From Rossellomorea pakistanensis (lineage in GTDB: Bacteria > Bacillota > Bacilli > Bacillales > Bacillaceae_B): a stretch of DNA of 64,000 nt. The DNA lies in assembly GCF_016908495.1 (NCBI RefSeq), contig NZ_JAFBDZ010000003.1:186001-250000 (forward strand), given 5' to 3'. Below are positions 35,787 to 46,414 of the stretch, piece by piece (positions within the stretch are counted from its first letter, which is position 1; every line of letters starts with the position of its first letter). Position numbers and translations under genes: made by a program. Under the pieces are notes generated by a model. The model saw only the letters and a program-made list of their open reading frames with translations. It ran no database searches and was not told the origin of the DNA.

Positions 35787-36002
35787 ATGATGTTTAGAGT
35801 CTTTATTTTGTTGATTGGATTTGGACTGGCCGTTTCGGGTGGAGTCAGCCTTATCATGTACTTAAATTTATTAACGACAGGAATGAATTATCAAGAATAT
35901 TTTTCATTTATCTCAACTCGAGTAGAATGTTATTTGTTAATTGTTGGAATGATCTTTATAGCTGCATCCGTATATACACCAAAGAATCAGAAGCATCAAT
36001 AG
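35787..36002 (+). CDS. Small two-helix membrane protein before yjbA
   Basis: A 71-residue protein with membrane segments at about residues 5-28 and 48-64 (FILLIGFGLAVSGGVSLIMY; YLLIVGMIFIAASVY). The start MMFRVF is preferred because GGCGGAAGGA lies directly upstream; a longer version from a GTG at 35739 lacks a good site. I do not know the family, but its place between yjaZ and yjbA and the clean second helix suggest a real gene. Confidence 0.6.
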   Translation: MMFRVFILLIGFGLAVSGGVSLIMYLNLLTTGMNYQEYFSFISTRVECYLLIVGMIFIAASVYTPKNQKHQ

Positions 36003-36087
36003 AATTCATAACATAAGTAAGGAATAAATTGACTTTTATCTGCCTATACTGAATGACAAATAGATTTGATGAAGCGAGGGGTCATTC

Positions 36088-36837
36088 ATGCTATATCTTC
36101 ATGATGTATGGGTAAATTGGTTTGAAGGTGAGGAAAACGGATATAATGTTTGTCATTTTCACGAATGGAGAAAAGATGATGTTATTGAGCTATTAGATCA
36201 AGCACCGTTATTGAAGGTAAGCTCAGACTTATATCATTACATCGAAAACGACCTGTCAGAACTTCCACAATCACTATTAAATGATGTTTATCAAAAAGCT
36301 TACTTGCGAAAAAACCATGAAAGAATTCAGATGGATTATTGCTTTATTGTAACGGATGGTATAGGGATTATGGTAGTTGACACGATAGGGTATTCAATCC
36401 CTATCCGAAAAAGCAGGTTGATTCCAAGACAGGAGCAGCTTGTTTATGAAATGGTGGAAGACCATGAAGCAATCCATTTTTCTGTTCCTTATGTAGAAAA
36501 AGGGGGTAAGGAACATCATATATTATCACCTAATCCTATGGTGATGAATGGTTTGACTAGACGAGAAAGACAATTAAAGCAATTATTATTTATGGCTCTG
36601 GACCAGTTAAATTCATCCAAGAATACAGCAGAAATAAGGTATTGGTACACAGAATGGTCACCAAGAGAATATGAAGCAATACAATCATTACCTTTTGAAG
36701 ATGTATGGCAGAAACTATATGATGAAACAAAATTAGGCTGGTCGGACAAGCATTTAGTCCTTTGTGAACGACTCATTAAAGGACAGCCATTCTTTGAAAA
36801 ATTATGGGAGCTTGAGCACCGTCCAAAAGTAAATTAA
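36088..36837 (+). CDS. yjbA: YjbA family protein (DUF3603)
   Basis: A 249-residue soluble protein starting [22 protein letters not shown], the conserved opening of the YjbA/DUF3603 family. The centre holds a conserved [20 protein letters not shown] segment, and the C-terminal part has RREKQLKQL-like and EWSPREYE segments. Start behind GAAGCGAGGGG. Role unknown. It is followed by a strong terminator and then the opp region, as in B. subtilis. Confidence 0.82.
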   Translation: MLYLHDVWVNWFEGEENGYNVCHFHEWRKDDVIELLDQAPLLKVSSDLYHYIENDLSELPQSLLNDVYQKAYLRKNHERIQMDYCFIVTDGIGIMVVDTIGYSIPIRKSRLIPRQEQLVYEMVEDHEAIHFSVPYVEKGGKEHHILSPNPMVMNGLTRRERQLKQLLFMALDQLNSSKNTAEIRYWYTEWSPREYEAIQSLPFEDVWQKLYDETKLGWSDKHLVLCERLIKGQPFFEKLWELEHRPKVN

Positions 36838-36840
36838 TGA

Positions 36841-36880
36841 GAAAATCGATTCCTCATAAAAGGAATCGATTTTTTGTTTT
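36841..36880 (+). terminator. Terminator after yjbA
   Basis: AAAATCGATTCCT and AGGAATCGATTTT form a 13-bp stem with loop CATAAA, then TTTGTTTTT. Confidence 0.92.
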
Positions 36881-37133
36881 TGAATAAGACGTTCACAGGA
36901 ACTTTGTAATAGTGGGTTGGACATTTTTATATCACGATACATTCAGTTAACGAGCTTCCGTAAAAAAAGTGAATATTCCTTGTTGTAAGAATTTGGAATA
37001 CAAGAACCGAAACCACAGTAGTTACATCATTTGTATTAATTTAACATAGTAAAGTAACTAAAAAATATACAATGATATAAATAAAAATAAATAATGAATT
37101 TATTAATATTATATTGTTATTATTTCCACAAAC

Positions 37134-37148
37134 AAGAAAGCGTTCTCA
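37134..37148 (+). promoter_or_regulatory. Near-cre site upstream of the first oppA
   Basis: AAGAAAGCGTTCTCA matches the cre consensus WTGNAANCGNWNNCW at all but one defined base. It lies 120 bases before the promoter of the first oppA and is not present before the second copy. The rest of 36881-37210 is A/T-rich with nothing else I can name. Confidence 0.35.
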
Positions 37149-37210
37149 AAGTAAATGGATTGTAAATATTGTAATAGTTTAATTTATATTATAAATACCA
37201 AAATACGTTG

Positions 37211-37326
37211 ATATAACAGCGTTGTTATATAAATATGTTAATTATTCAAAAAAATTATTAAATTAATATTGCAATAATTTCTGTATGGGTTATAATAAAA
37301 AACGAATCTTCTGACAAGTCAGAAGA
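37211..37326 (+). promoter_or_regulatory. oppA (copy 1) leader: palindrome, promoter and 5'UTR hairpin
   Basis: ATATAACA-GCGT-TGTTATAT (37211-37230) is a perfect 8-bp dyad 38 bases before the -35. Promoter: TTGCAA (37269-37274), 16 bases, TATAAT (37291-37296). Just past the start of transcription, TCTTCTGA-CAAG-TCAGAAGA (37307-37326) is a perfect hairpin. All three parts recur at the same spacing before the second oppA. Confidence 0.7.
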
Positions 37327-37362
37327 TAAATAAATATGAAATATGAGGAGGTCAATTTCAAG

Positions 37363-39015
37363 ATGAAGAAAAAATTATCATTCCTTCTGGTGCTTGTTTT
37401 AGCACTCAGTACTTTCCTGGCTGCTTGTGGCGGCAATGAAAAGTCATCAGAAGATAATTCTGGTGGCGATGGTGAGTCAACTGAAAAAACGAAGCAAGTA
37501 CTAAATTTACTTGAAAGCGCTGAGATTCCTTCAATGGATTCTGCTCTAGCAACTGACGCTGTATCATTCAACGTAATGAACAACGTATTTGAAGGTCTTT
37601 ATCGTTTAGATGAGAATGACAAAGCGGTTGAAGGTATGGTAGATGGAGAGCCAACAATCAGTGAAGACGGTAAAACTTGGACATTCAAAATTAAAGACGC
37701 TAAGTGGTCTAACGGGGACCCTGTAACAGCTAAAGATTTTGAATATGCTTGGAAAAAGGTTTTAAATCCTGATACTGCAGCAGAATATGGTTATATCATG
37801 TATGACCTCAAAAATGCTGCAAAAGTTCATGCAGGTGACTTACCTGTTGATCAACTTGGAGTTAAAGCCATTGATGATAAAACTCTTGAAGTACAATTAG
37901 AGACAAAAGTTCCTTACTTCAAAGAGTTACTTACTTTCGCAACATTCTACCCTCAAAATGAAGCATTTGTAACAGAACAAGGCGATCAATATGGCCTTGA
38001 AGCAAACACAATTCTTTACAATGGACCATTCGTTCTTTCTGAATGGAAACATGAGCAAAGCTTCCAGTTAAAGAAAAATCCAGATTATTGGGAGAAAGAT
38101 GTAGTAAAGCTTGAAGAAGTCAACTTCAATATCGTTAAAGACACGGCAACAGGTGTAAATCTATATGAAACTGGTAAAGCGGATATTGCTGGTCTTTCAG
38201 CCGAATTTGTAGACCAATATAAAGAAGACGAAAACTTTAAAACACGTGCTGAAACATCTGTTTACTTCCTACGTTTAAACCAAGAGAACGAAGTGTTAGC
38301 TAATCTTGATGCACGTAAAGCGATTGACATGGCTTGGGACAAACAAGGTCTTGCGGATGTCTTACTGAATAACGGATCGATTCCAGCAAACTTCTTAGTA
38401 CCTGGAGAATTCGTATCTAGTCCTGATGGAAACGATTTCCGTGAAACAAATGGTGACTTGGGTACCTATGATGTAGAAAAAGCGAAAGAGCATTGGACAA
38501 AAGCGAAAGAAGCTCTTGGAAAAGATAAAATTGAATTAGAACTATTAAACTATGATTCTGAAAGCTCTAGGAAAGTTGGAGAATACTTAAAAGAGCAACT
38601 TGAATCAAACCTAGAAGGATTATCTGTTAGTATTTCTCAACAGCCGTTTAAGCAAAAACTTGATTTAGAAACAAAAGGCGAATATGACTTTTCGTTTGCT
38701 GGGTGGGGCCCAGACTATCCGGATCCAATGACATTCGTTGATATGTTTGTGACAGATGGTTCACATAACCAAATGGGATATTCTAATCCTGAGTATGACA
38801 AACTGGTAGAGCAAGCAAAAACGACTTTACTTGACGATTTAGATGCTCGTTGGCAGGCATTATTGGATGCTGAGAAGATCTTATTTGAAGATCAAGCAAT
38901 CAGTCCAATGTACCAAGCAGGTGTTGCCTATTTAGAGCAGCCATACGTCAAAGATCTTTATAGACATTCATTTGGAGCAGATAACAGCTACAAATGGGCA
39001 TACATTGAAAAATAA
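37363..39015 (+). CDS. oppA: Oligopeptide-binding lipoprotein OppA, copy 1
   Basis: A 550-residue family 5 solute-binding lipoprotein that captures oligopeptides for the Opp importer. The lipobox LAAC gives lipidated Cys22; LNLLESAEIPSMDSALATD begins the mature domain, and DAKWSNGDPVTAKDFEYAWK and GPFVLSEWKHEQSFQLKKNPDYW are family hallmarks. The ATG at 37363 follows GAGGAGGTC by 11 bases, the same as in copy 2. It is about 85-90 percent identical by eye to the second copy at 41563, leader included, so the pair comes from a duplication that now encloses trpS. It stands alone, with a family A hairpin after its stop. Confidence 0.92.
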   Translation: MKKKLSFLLVLVLALSTFLAACGGNEKSSEDNSGGDGESTEKTKQVLNLLESAEIPSMDSALATDAVSFNVMNNVFEGLYRLDENDKAVEGMVDGEPTISEDGKTWTFKIKDAKWSNGDPVTAKDFEYAWKKVLNPDTAAEYGYIMYDLKNAAKVHAGDLPVDQLGVKAIDDKTLEVQLETKVPYFKELLTFATFYPQNEAFVTEQGDQYGLEANTILYNGPFVLSEWKHEQSFQLKKNPDYWEKDVVKLEEVNFNIVKDTATGVNLYETGKADIAGLSAEFVDQYKEDENFKTRAETSVYFLRLNQENEVLANLDARKAIDMAWDKQGLADVLLNNGSIPANFLVPGEFVSSPDGNDFRETNGDLGTYDVEKAKEHWTKAKEALGKDKIELELLNYDSESSRKVGEYLKEQLESNLEGLSVSISQQPFKQKLDLETKGEYDFSFAGWGPDYPDPMTFVDMFVTDGSHNQMGYSNPEYDKLVEQAKTTLLDDLDARWQALLDAEKILFEDQAISPMYQAGVAYLEQPYVKDLYRHSFGADNSYKWAYIEK

Positions 39016-39031
39016 TTTTTCTGAAATATAA

Positions 39032-39135
39032 GGGGCTGTCCCGAAGCAAGGTATCTTAACCGCATCTCAGTATATAGAAGTAAACTTTTTAAATACTGAG
39101 AAACAATGTGGTTTCGGTACTTTGTGGGACAGTCC
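39032..39135. repeat. 3'-end long hairpin, family A, copy 4 (after oppA1)
   Basis: GGGGCTGTCCC and GGGACAGTCCTTTT, then ACCGCATCTCAGTATATAGA with AAATACTGAG and ATGTGGT. It starts 17 bases past the stop of the first oppA and ends in a T-run. Confidence 0.8.
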
Positions 39136-39229
39136 TTTTCCGATCTATTGTATAATTTACTTATACATTTTCTCCATTACCTCCGGTGAAATAAAAGTCT
39201 TTTTGCAAATGCTAGGGAGAATCTGAACA

Positions 39230-39270
39230 AAAAATTAGTATTAAAAAATTAGTATTAAAAAATTAATTTA
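39230..39270. repeat. 14-bp tandem repeat, about 2.7 units
   Basis: AAAAAATTAGTATT at 39230-39243 and 39244-39257, then a partial unit. Simple A/T-rich sequence between the oppA1 hairpin and the trpS terminator. Confidence 0.6.
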
Positions 39271-39283
39271 TAATGTGTAATGA

Positions 39284-39325
39284 AAAAGGTGAGAACTACT
39301 GATAGTAGCATCTCACCTTTTTTTG
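39284..39325. terminator. Terminator of trpS
   Basis: AAAAAGGTGAGA and TCTCACCTTTTT with an inner CTACTGATAGTAG hairpin; T-run on the minus strand 34 bases past the trpS stop. Confidence 0.85.
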
Positions 39326-39358
39326 AACTCTTGATCATTCAAATGATCTCAAAAGAAA

Positions 39359-40360
<1,002 letters not shown>

Positions 40361-40379
40361 TTATTATAAAATCCAAATA

Positions 40380-40620
40380 AAAAAACCATTCATCCCTTAA
40401 AATAGGGACGAATGGTTATATCCGCGGTACCACCCTAAGTGCTGAAAACAGCCACTTTGGTCCATGACTATGCATGGTGCCTAGTTAACGTAAGGCAAAC
40501 GTCACAAGCTACTAATCGTTCACAAGTGATGCTCAAAAGTCCATTCCAATCAGGTAACTGTTTGTTTTCACCAACCACAAACTCTCTATTAAGTTACTGC
40601 TGAAAGTACTACTCTTTATC
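40380..40620 (-). promoter_or_regulatory. T-box riboswitch of trpS (UGG specifier)
   Basis: Read on the minus strand: AGAGAG followed by TTTGTGGTTGGTGAAAAC (Stem I), the specifier segment GAATGGAC with TGG at 40543-40541, then the T-box AGGGTGGTACCGCGG (40436-40422), which pairs with the tRNA acceptor end, and a terminator AACCATTCATCCC / GGGACGAATGGTT with T-run (40381-40420). The TGG specifier agrees with the downstream trpS. Uncharged tRNA-Trp would stabilise the antiterminator and allow expression. Confidence 0.95.
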
Positions 40621-40669
40621 ATAGCAAGAATATAGGATGAATTGATTATAATCAATTCCAGCTAACATA

Positions 40670-41056
40670 TCAACTGTATAGTAAAAAAGATAAAAGAAAA
40701 CCTGCAAAACAATAAAATCCACCGATAATAAGTAAAGGCTTTTTGCTATTAAACCGCCTTTCTTTATTGTACTCTTCATGGATTTCTTTTGTATCATCAA
40801 GATCGTCGAAGTTTGAAACATATTTTCCCTTTGCTGTACTTTTTCTAAGTTTCTTAAAAGAGTAGATAATTCCATTAAAGAAACCAGCTTCTGTTACAAA
40901 TAGAAGAGCTCCTACCAAAAGATAAACCATTCCTATAGTAAAGAATGAATTAATAAAATGGATGAAAAAAGATCCATTTTGGAAAAAAGCATAAACAAGA
41001 GATATTACTAAATTAAGTATAGAAATTACGATAGAAAAACTTAAAGCTTTAGACAT
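40670..41056 (-). CDS. DUF3899-type membrane protein
   Basis: A 128-residue protein with three or four membrane segments (about residues 8-28, 35-58 and 105-126) and a cytoplasmic loop with a charged KKLRKSTAKGKYVSNFDDLDDT stretch. VYLLVGALLFVTEAGFFNGIIYSFKK matches the core of DUF3899, a family often seen beside trpS/oppA in Bacillus. No function is known. It lies upstream of the trpS T-box in the same orientation. Confidence 0.72.
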   Translation of the reverse strand: MSKALSFSIVISILNLVISLVYAFFQNGSFFIHFINSFFTIGMVYLLVGALLFVTEAGFFNGIIYSFKKLRKSTAKGKYVSNFDDLDDTKEIHEEYNKERRFNSKKPLLIIGGFYCFAGFLLSFLLYS

Positions 41057-41410
41057 GTATTCACCATCTAATATTTTTAATTTAAATTATAACTGAAAGT
41101 GAAAAAAGATTTCAAGTTGAATGAAAATTCATTAATAAATATTAACAACCAGGTTATGTTTGATCTTAATGTAGTATTCAGAAAAACAAACTTCCTTTTA
41201 TAGTGGACATAACAATGAAGCACTAATATAGGATTTAGTTTTTCATAATAAACAATTTAATAATTATACTAAAATATTAATAAAGATAAGTTTGACCATA
41301 CACATTAACTAATTATTTTTACTCGTTTAATTGGGGGAATATTCATAATAAAAGAGGTTTGTAAACTTTGTAATAATGTAAAATCATAAATAAACACTCT
41401 AAGACTATTG

Positions 41411-41526
41411 ATATAGCAATATTGTTATATGAATATGTCAATTTTGCAAAAAAACTGTTAAATTAATATTGCAATAATTTTTCTATCGGTTATAATGGGT
41501 AACGAATCTTCTGACAAGTCGGAAGA
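41411..41526 (+). promoter_or_regulatory. oppA (copy 2) leader: palindrome, promoter and 5'UTR hairpin
   Basis: ATATAGCA-ATAT-TGTTATAT (41411-41430; one mismatch in the dyad), TTGCAA (41469-41474), 16 bases, TATAAT (41491-41496), and TCTTCTGA-CAAG-TCGGAAGA (41507-41526), where the change from copy 1 turns a U-A into a U-G pair and keeps the hairpin. Spacing equals that of copy 1 to the base. I see nothing else in 41057-41410. Confidence 0.7.
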
Positions 41527-41562
41527 TAAATAAATATAAAATTTGAGGAGGTCAAATTCAAG

Positions 41563-43206
41563 ATGAAGAAAAAGTTATCATTCCTTCTAGTGCTTGTTTT
41601 GGCACTGAGTACTTTCCTAGCTGCTTGTGGCGGTAACGAATCTTCTGATGAAGGCAATTCTGGTGAGTCTGGAAAAGATAAGCAAGTTCTTAACCTTATA
41701 GAAAGCTCTGAAATCCCTTCAATGGATTCAGCTCTAGCGACTGATGAAGTATCATTTGACACAATGAACAACGTATTCGAAGGTCTTTATCGTTTAGATG
41801 ATAACGATAAAGCCGTTGAAGGTATGGTTGAAGGTGAGCCGACAATCAGTGAAGACGGTAAAACTTGGACATTTAAAATCAAAGACGCTAAGTGGTCTAA
41901 TGGGGATCCTGTAACTGCTCATGATTTTGAATATGCATGGAAAAGAGTTTTAACTCCTGATACAGCTGCTGAGTATGGGTACATTATGTACGATCTCAAA
42001 AATGCAGAAAAAGTTCATAATGGAGAATTACCGGTTGATCAACTAGGAGTTAAAGCTATTGACGATAAAACTCTCGAAGTACAATTAGAAACAAAAGTTC
42101 CATACTTTAAAGAGCTGCTTACTTTTGCGACATTCTACCCACGTAATGAAGCATTTATTAAAGAGCAAGGGGATCAATACGCTCTTGAAGCAGATACAAT
42201 TCTTTACAATGGTCCATTTGTCCTTTCTGAATGGAAACATGAGCAAAGCTACCAACTAAAGAAAAATCCTGATTATTGGGATAAAGATGTAGTGAAGCTT
42301 GAAGAAATCAACTTCAATATTGTGAAAGACACAGCTACAGGTGTTAACCTTTATGAAACTGGTAAAGCTGACATTGCTGGTCTTTCTGCTGAATTTGTTG
42401 ATCAATATAAAGAAGATGAAAACTTTAAAACACGTCCAAATACATCTGTTTTCTTCTTGCGTTTGAACCAAGAAAACGAAGTAATGGCAAATCTTGATGC
42501 ACGTAAAGCGATTGATATGGCTTGGGACAAGCAAGGTCTAGTTGATGTTCTACTGAACAACGGATCAGTCCCTGCAAACTACCTTGTACCTGGTGAATTC
42601 GTTTCTGGTCCTGATGGAAAAGATTTCCGCGAAACAAATGGTGACCTTGGAAGTTATGATGTCGAAAAAGCGAAAGACCATTGGGAAAAAGCGAAAAAAG
42701 CTCTTGGAAAAGACAAAATCGAGCTTGAGCTATTAAACTATGATTCTGAAAATTCAAGAAAAGTTGGAGAATATTTAAAAGAACAACTTGAGTCAAGCCT
42801 TGAAGGGTTAACTCTTACGATTTCTCAACAACCATTTAAACAAAAGCTTGATTTAGAAACAAAAGGTCAATATGATATCTCATTTGCTGGATGGGGTCCT
42901 GACTATCCAGATCCAATGACATTCATTGACATGTTTATTACAGATGGTTCCCATAACCAAATGGGCTATTCTAACCCCGAGTATGACAAACTTGTTGAGC
43001 AGGCAAACACTACTCTCCTTGATGATTTAGATGCTCGTTGGCAAGCATTATTAGAAGCTGAAAAGATTTTATTTGAAGATCAAGCAATCAGCCCAATGTA
43101 TCAAGAAGGTATTGCTTATTTAGAAAAGCCTTATGTAAAAGATGTTTACAGACATTCATTTGGAGCTGGTAAGAGTTACAAATGGACGTACATTGAGAAT
43201 AAATAA
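41563..43206 (+). CDS. oppA: Oligopeptide-binding lipoprotein OppA, copy 2
   Basis: A 547-residue lipoprotein almost the same as copy 1 (lipidated Cys22 after LAA; same domain signatures), shorter by three residues in the linker after the cysteine. It heads the complete oppABCDF operon, so it is probably the main receptor, while copy 1 may widen peptide range or dosage. Differences are scattered substitutions (for example NTSVFFLRLN versus ETSVYFLRLN), as expected for two functional paralogues. Confidence 0.93.
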   Translation: MKKKLSFLLVLVLALSTFLAACGGNESSDEGNSGESGKDKQVLNLIESSEIPSMDSALATDEVSFDTMNNVFEGLYRLDDNDKAVEGMVEGEPTISEDGKTWTFKIKDAKWSNGDPVTAHDFEYAWKRVLTPDTAAEYGYIMYDLKNAEKVHNGELPVDQLGVKAIDDKTLEVQLETKVPYFKELLTFATFYPRNEAFIKEQGDQYALEADTILYNGPFVLSEWKHEQSYQLKKNPDYWDKDVVKLEEINFNIVKDTATGVNLYETGKADIAGLSAEFVDQYKEDENFKTRPNTSVFFLRLNQENEVMANLDARKAIDMAWDKQGLVDVLLNNGSVPANYLVPGEFVSGPDGKDFRETNGDLGSYDVEKAKDHWEKAKKALGKDKIELELLNYDSENSRKVGEYLKEQLESSLEGLTLTISQQPFKQKLDLETKGQYDISFAGWGPDYPDPMTFIDMFITDGSHNQMGYSNPEYDKLVEQANTTLLDDLDARWQALLEAEKILFEDQAISPMYQEGIAYLEKPYVKDVYRHSFGAGKSYKWTYIENK

Positions 43207-43231
43207 TACTCAATGACACAAACCTTCTTTT

Positions 43232-43266
43232 GGAGAGTGTATGCATCGGCATATACTCTCCTTTTT
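43232..43266 (+). terminator. Hairpin between oppA2 and oppB (attenuator)
   Basis: GGAGAGTGTATGC (43232-43244) and GCATATACTCTCC (43249-43261) form a 13-bp stem with one G-U pair and a four-base loop, followed by TTTTTCCC. Inside the operon it should let oppA be expressed more than oppBCDF. Confidence 0.82.
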
Positions 43267-43371
43267 CCCTGATAGTCGAAAATTGTCAAAATACAAAAAA
43301 TAGATTGAAAATTCGTCGAAATGAGATATAATTACAGAGTGTAATTAAAAATAGAAAAGGGGGGCTAAAGA

Positions 43372-44301
43372 GTGATCAAATATACAATACAACGAATCAT
43401 TTATATGCTTATAACACTGATAATTATTGCTTCAGCTACATTCTTTCTAATGAAGCTCCTTCCAGGGTCACCGCTTGCAAACCAAGAAAAGCTTTCGCCG
43501 GAACAACAAGAATTGATTCTCGATAAGTATGGTTTGAATGATCCTCTTCCAGTTCAATATGTAACCTACTTGACAAACTTAGCACAAGGAGACTTAGGTT
43601 TGTCCTTCCATTACGATAACCGCCCAGTATCAAGTATTATTGGCGATCGTATTGGTCCTTCCGCACAATTAGGCTTCCAAGCAATTGTTTTAGGAACGAT
43701 TGTCGGTATTCTTTTAGGAATCGCTGCTGCTTTAAAACATAACTCATGGGTTGATTATGGATCGACTGTATTCGCAGTATTAGGAATATCGGTACCATCG
43801 TTTGTATTCGCAGGATTATTACAGTATTACGTAGGGGTGAAGCTAGAATGGCTACCTGTTGCCTTATGGGGTGAATTCAAGCACACCATTTTACCTACGC
43901 TGGCTTTAACAGTTGGAGTAATAGCCACTATTGCTCGTTTTATGAGAACAGAGATGTTAGAGGTTTTAGGATCTGACTATATTCTATTAGCGAGAGCAAA
44001 AGGAATTACTCAGGTTGGTACAGTATTTAAACATGGAGTTCGAAATGCCTTGATTCCGGTTGTTACAATTTTAGGACCTATGACTGTAGGGATTATGACA
44101 GGGTCGCTTGTTATTGAACAAATCTTTGCAGTACCTGGACTTGGCTTACAATTCGTACAATCAATCAATACGAATGACTATCCTATTATTATGGGGGTAA
44201 CATTATTCTTTAGTGCACTCTTCATAGGTGTAATATTTTTAGTGGATATTTTATATGGAATTATTGATCCTCGTATCCGCTTGGCTGGAGGGAAGAAATA
44301 A
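43372..44301 (+). CDS. oppB: Oligopeptide ABC importer permease OppB
   Basis: A 309-residue permease with six membrane segments. The N-terminal MIKYTIQRIIYMLITL and GLNDPLPVQYVTYLTNLAQGDLG are standard for OppB/DppB; the EAA-type loop is RAKGITQVGTVFKHGVRNALIP. GTG start behind GGGGGGCTAAAG. The stop overlaps the oppC start (TAATG). Forms the transmembrane channel with OppC. Confidence 0.95.
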   Translation: MIKYTIQRIIYMLITLIIIASATFFLMKLLPGSPLANQEKLSPEQQELILDKYGLNDPLPVQYVTYLTNLAQGDLGLSFHYDNRPVSSIIGDRIGPSAQLGFQAIVLGTIVGILLGIAAALKHNSWVDYGSTVFAVLGISVPSFVFAGLLQYYVGVKLEWLPVALWGEFKHTILPTLALTVGVIATIARFMRTEMLEVLGSDYILLARAKGITQVGTVFKHGVRNALIPVVTILGPMTVGIMTGSLVIEQIFAVPGLGLQFVQSINTNDYPIIMGVTLFFSALFIGVIFLVDILYGIIDPRIRLAGGKK

Positions 44302-45329
44302 TGGCATCGAACAACAAGGAATATCTTAATAATATAAGCCCAGAACAATTCCAGCCCGTTCAAATTCAAGATGGGGATGCTGAGAAAATTTCACGTCCGT
44401 CCTTGAGTTTTTGGAAGGATGCAATGCGTAGACTTTTCAAAAATAAAGGAGCGGTTGTAGGATTAATCTTAATTATCATTGTTACTTTTATGGCAATATT
44501 TGGTCCATATATGAATAATTTTAATTTCCATGAACAAAACATTCGTCATGCTAAATTGCCCCCGAAAGTGGAGGCGCTTTCAGGAATTAGCTGGCTGCCA
44601 TTTGATGGTGTTGATGAAAATGGAATGGATGTATACGAAGCGAGAAATGTTGAAGAAGCTTATTGGTTTGGAACAGATTCACTAGGACGTGACCTTTGGA
44701 CTAGGACATGGCAAGGTACACGTATCTCCCTTTATATCGGGGTACTTGCCGCAACAATTGACTTAATTATAGGGATAGCCTACGGTGGAGTTTCTGGATT
44801 CTACGGGGGCAGAGTCGATAACCTGATGCAGCGTATCATTGAAATTCTTGTAGGGATACCAAACTTAATTGTTGTCATCCTATTTATTCTTCTCTTTGAA
44901 CCAGGGTTATTTACAATTACGATGGCAATGGTTATTACCGGCTGGGTCGGAATGGCCCGGATTGTCCGTGGCCAGATATTACAGTTGAAGAACCAAGAGT
45001 TTGTGCTGGCTTCCCGTACATTGGGAGCAACAAATAACCGCCTTATCTGGAAACATTTACTACCAAATGTTATGGGCCCTGTTATCATTACGACAATGTT
45101 TACTGTGCCAAGCGCAATCTTTACAGAAGCATTCCTAAGCTTTATTGGATTAGGGATTGCACCACCGCAAGCTTCATTGGGTTCATTGGTTAATGATGGG
45201 TACAAATCAATCCAGTCATACCCACATATGATGTTAATACCGTCTGCCGTTATATCTGTTCTTATCTTGAGCTTTAACTTAATGGCCGATGGATTACGTG
45301 ATGCACTTGATCCGAAAATGCGTAAATAA
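44301..45329 (+). CDS. oppC: Oligopeptide ABC importer permease OppC
   Basis: A 342-residue permease with an N-terminal OppC_N domain (SFWKDAMRRLFKNKGAVVGLILI) and six membrane segments; FGTDSLGRDLWTRTWQGTRISL precedes the permease core and the EAA loop is ASRTLGATNNRLIWKHLLPN. Start overlaps the oppB stop by one base. In B. subtilis Opp also imports signalling peptides used for sporulation and competence; this is likely but not shown here. Confidence 0.95.
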   Translation: MASNNKEYLNNISPEQFQPVQIQDGDAEKISRPSLSFWKDAMRRLFKNKGAVVGLILIIIVTFMAIFGPYMNNFNFHEQNIRHAKLPPKVEALSGISWLPFDGVDENGMDVYEARNVEEAYWFGTDSLGRDLWTRTWQGTRISLYIGVLAATIDLIIGIAYGGVSGFYGGRVDNLMQRIIEILVGIPNLIVVILFILLFEPGLFTITMAMVITGWVGMARIVRGQILQLKNQEFVLASRTLGATNNRLIWKHLLPNVMGPVIITTMFTVPSAIFTEAFLSFIGLGIAPPQASLGSLVNDGYKSIQSYPHMMLIPSAVISVLILSFNLMADGLRDALDPKMRK

Positions 45330-45343
45330 TGGGGGGAGAAAAA

Positions 45344-46414
45344 ATGAATAGATTACTAGATGTAAAAGATTTGCATGTCTCCTTCAAAACGTATGGAGGA
45401 GAAGTAAGTGCAGTACGTGGGGTAGAATTCCATCTTGATAAAGGAGAGACGCTTGCGATTGTAGGTGAGTCAGGTTCTGGTAAATCAGTTACCACCAAAG
45501 CGGTAATGAGATTGATTCCAAACCCTCCAGGGTATATAAAGCATGGAGAAATCCTTTTTGATGGAAAGGACTTGGCGAAGCTTTCTGAAAAAGAAATGCA
45601 AAAGATTCGCGGGAAAGACATCTCAATGATTTTCCAGGATCCCATGACATCTCTAAATCCAACTATGACGATTGGTAAGCAAATTATGGAGCCGCTTTTA
45701 AAGCATCAAAAGTTAAGTAAAGCAGATGCTAAAAAACGTGCCATTGAACTTTTAAAACTCGTTGGACTGCCTAGTCCGGAAACACGCTTTAAACAATACC
45801 CGCATCAATTCTCTGGTGGACAGAGACAACGTGTTGTAGTTGCCATAGCGCTTGCATGTAATCCAAAGATTTTGATTGCAGATGAGCCGACAACAGCACT
45901 TGATGTTACGATTCAAGCTCAAATTCTAGAATTGATGAAGGATTTACAGAATAAAATTGAGACTTCTATTATATTTATCACTCATGACCTTGGAGTTGTA
46001 GCGAATGTAGCGGATCGTGTTGCTGTAATGTATGGTGGTCAAATTGTAGAAAGTGGAACAGTCGATGAAATTTTCTATGACCCAAGACATCCCTATACAT
46101 GGGGCTTATTGTCTTCGATGCCAACATTAGATACAGATACTGGTCAACAGTTGACAGCGATACCAGGTACACCACCAGACCTAATGAATCCTCCAAAAGG
46201 GGACGCATTTGCGTTACGAAGTGAGTATGCGTTAAAAATTGATTTTGAAGAGCAGCCGCCAACTTACAAAATTTCAGATACCCATTTTGTTCGTACATGG
46301 TTACTGCACCCGAATGCACCTAAGGTTGAGCCTCCTGAGGCAGTAAAGCTAAGACAACGTAAGATGCCTTCTAACTATGAAGAGCCTGTACTAATTGAGG
46401 AGGTTCACGCATAA
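45344..46414 (+). CDS. oppD: Oligopeptide ABC importer ATPase OppD
   Basis: A 356-residue ATPase: Walker A GESGSGKS, Q-loop FQDPMTSLNP, signature SGGQRQR, Walker B ILIADEPTTALD and the switch histidine in FITHDLG. The usual cysteine cluster in the C-terminal oligopeptide-transporter extension is missing (GDAFALRSEYALKIDFEEQPP carries no Cys where many relatives have several). The ATG at 45344 is preferred because GGGGGGAG precedes it; a frame from 45329 would start inside that site. Confidence 0.95.
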   Translation: MNRLLDVKDLHVSFKTYGGEVSAVRGVEFHLDKGETLAIVGESGSGKSVTTKAVMRLIPNPPGYIKHGEILFDGKDLAKLSEKEMQKIRGKDISMIFQDPMTSLNPTMTIGKQIMEPLLKHQKLSKADAKKRAIELLKLVGLPSPETRFKQYPHQFSGGQRQRVVVAIALACNPKILIADEPTTALDVTIQAQILELMKDLQNKIETSIIFITHDLGVVANVADRVAVMYGGQIVESGTVDEIFYDPRHPYTWGLLSSMPTLDTDTGQQLTAIPGTPPDLMNPPKGDAFALRSEYALKIDFEEQPPTYKISDTHFVRTWLLHPNAPKVEPPEAVKLRQRKMPSNYEEPVLIEEVHA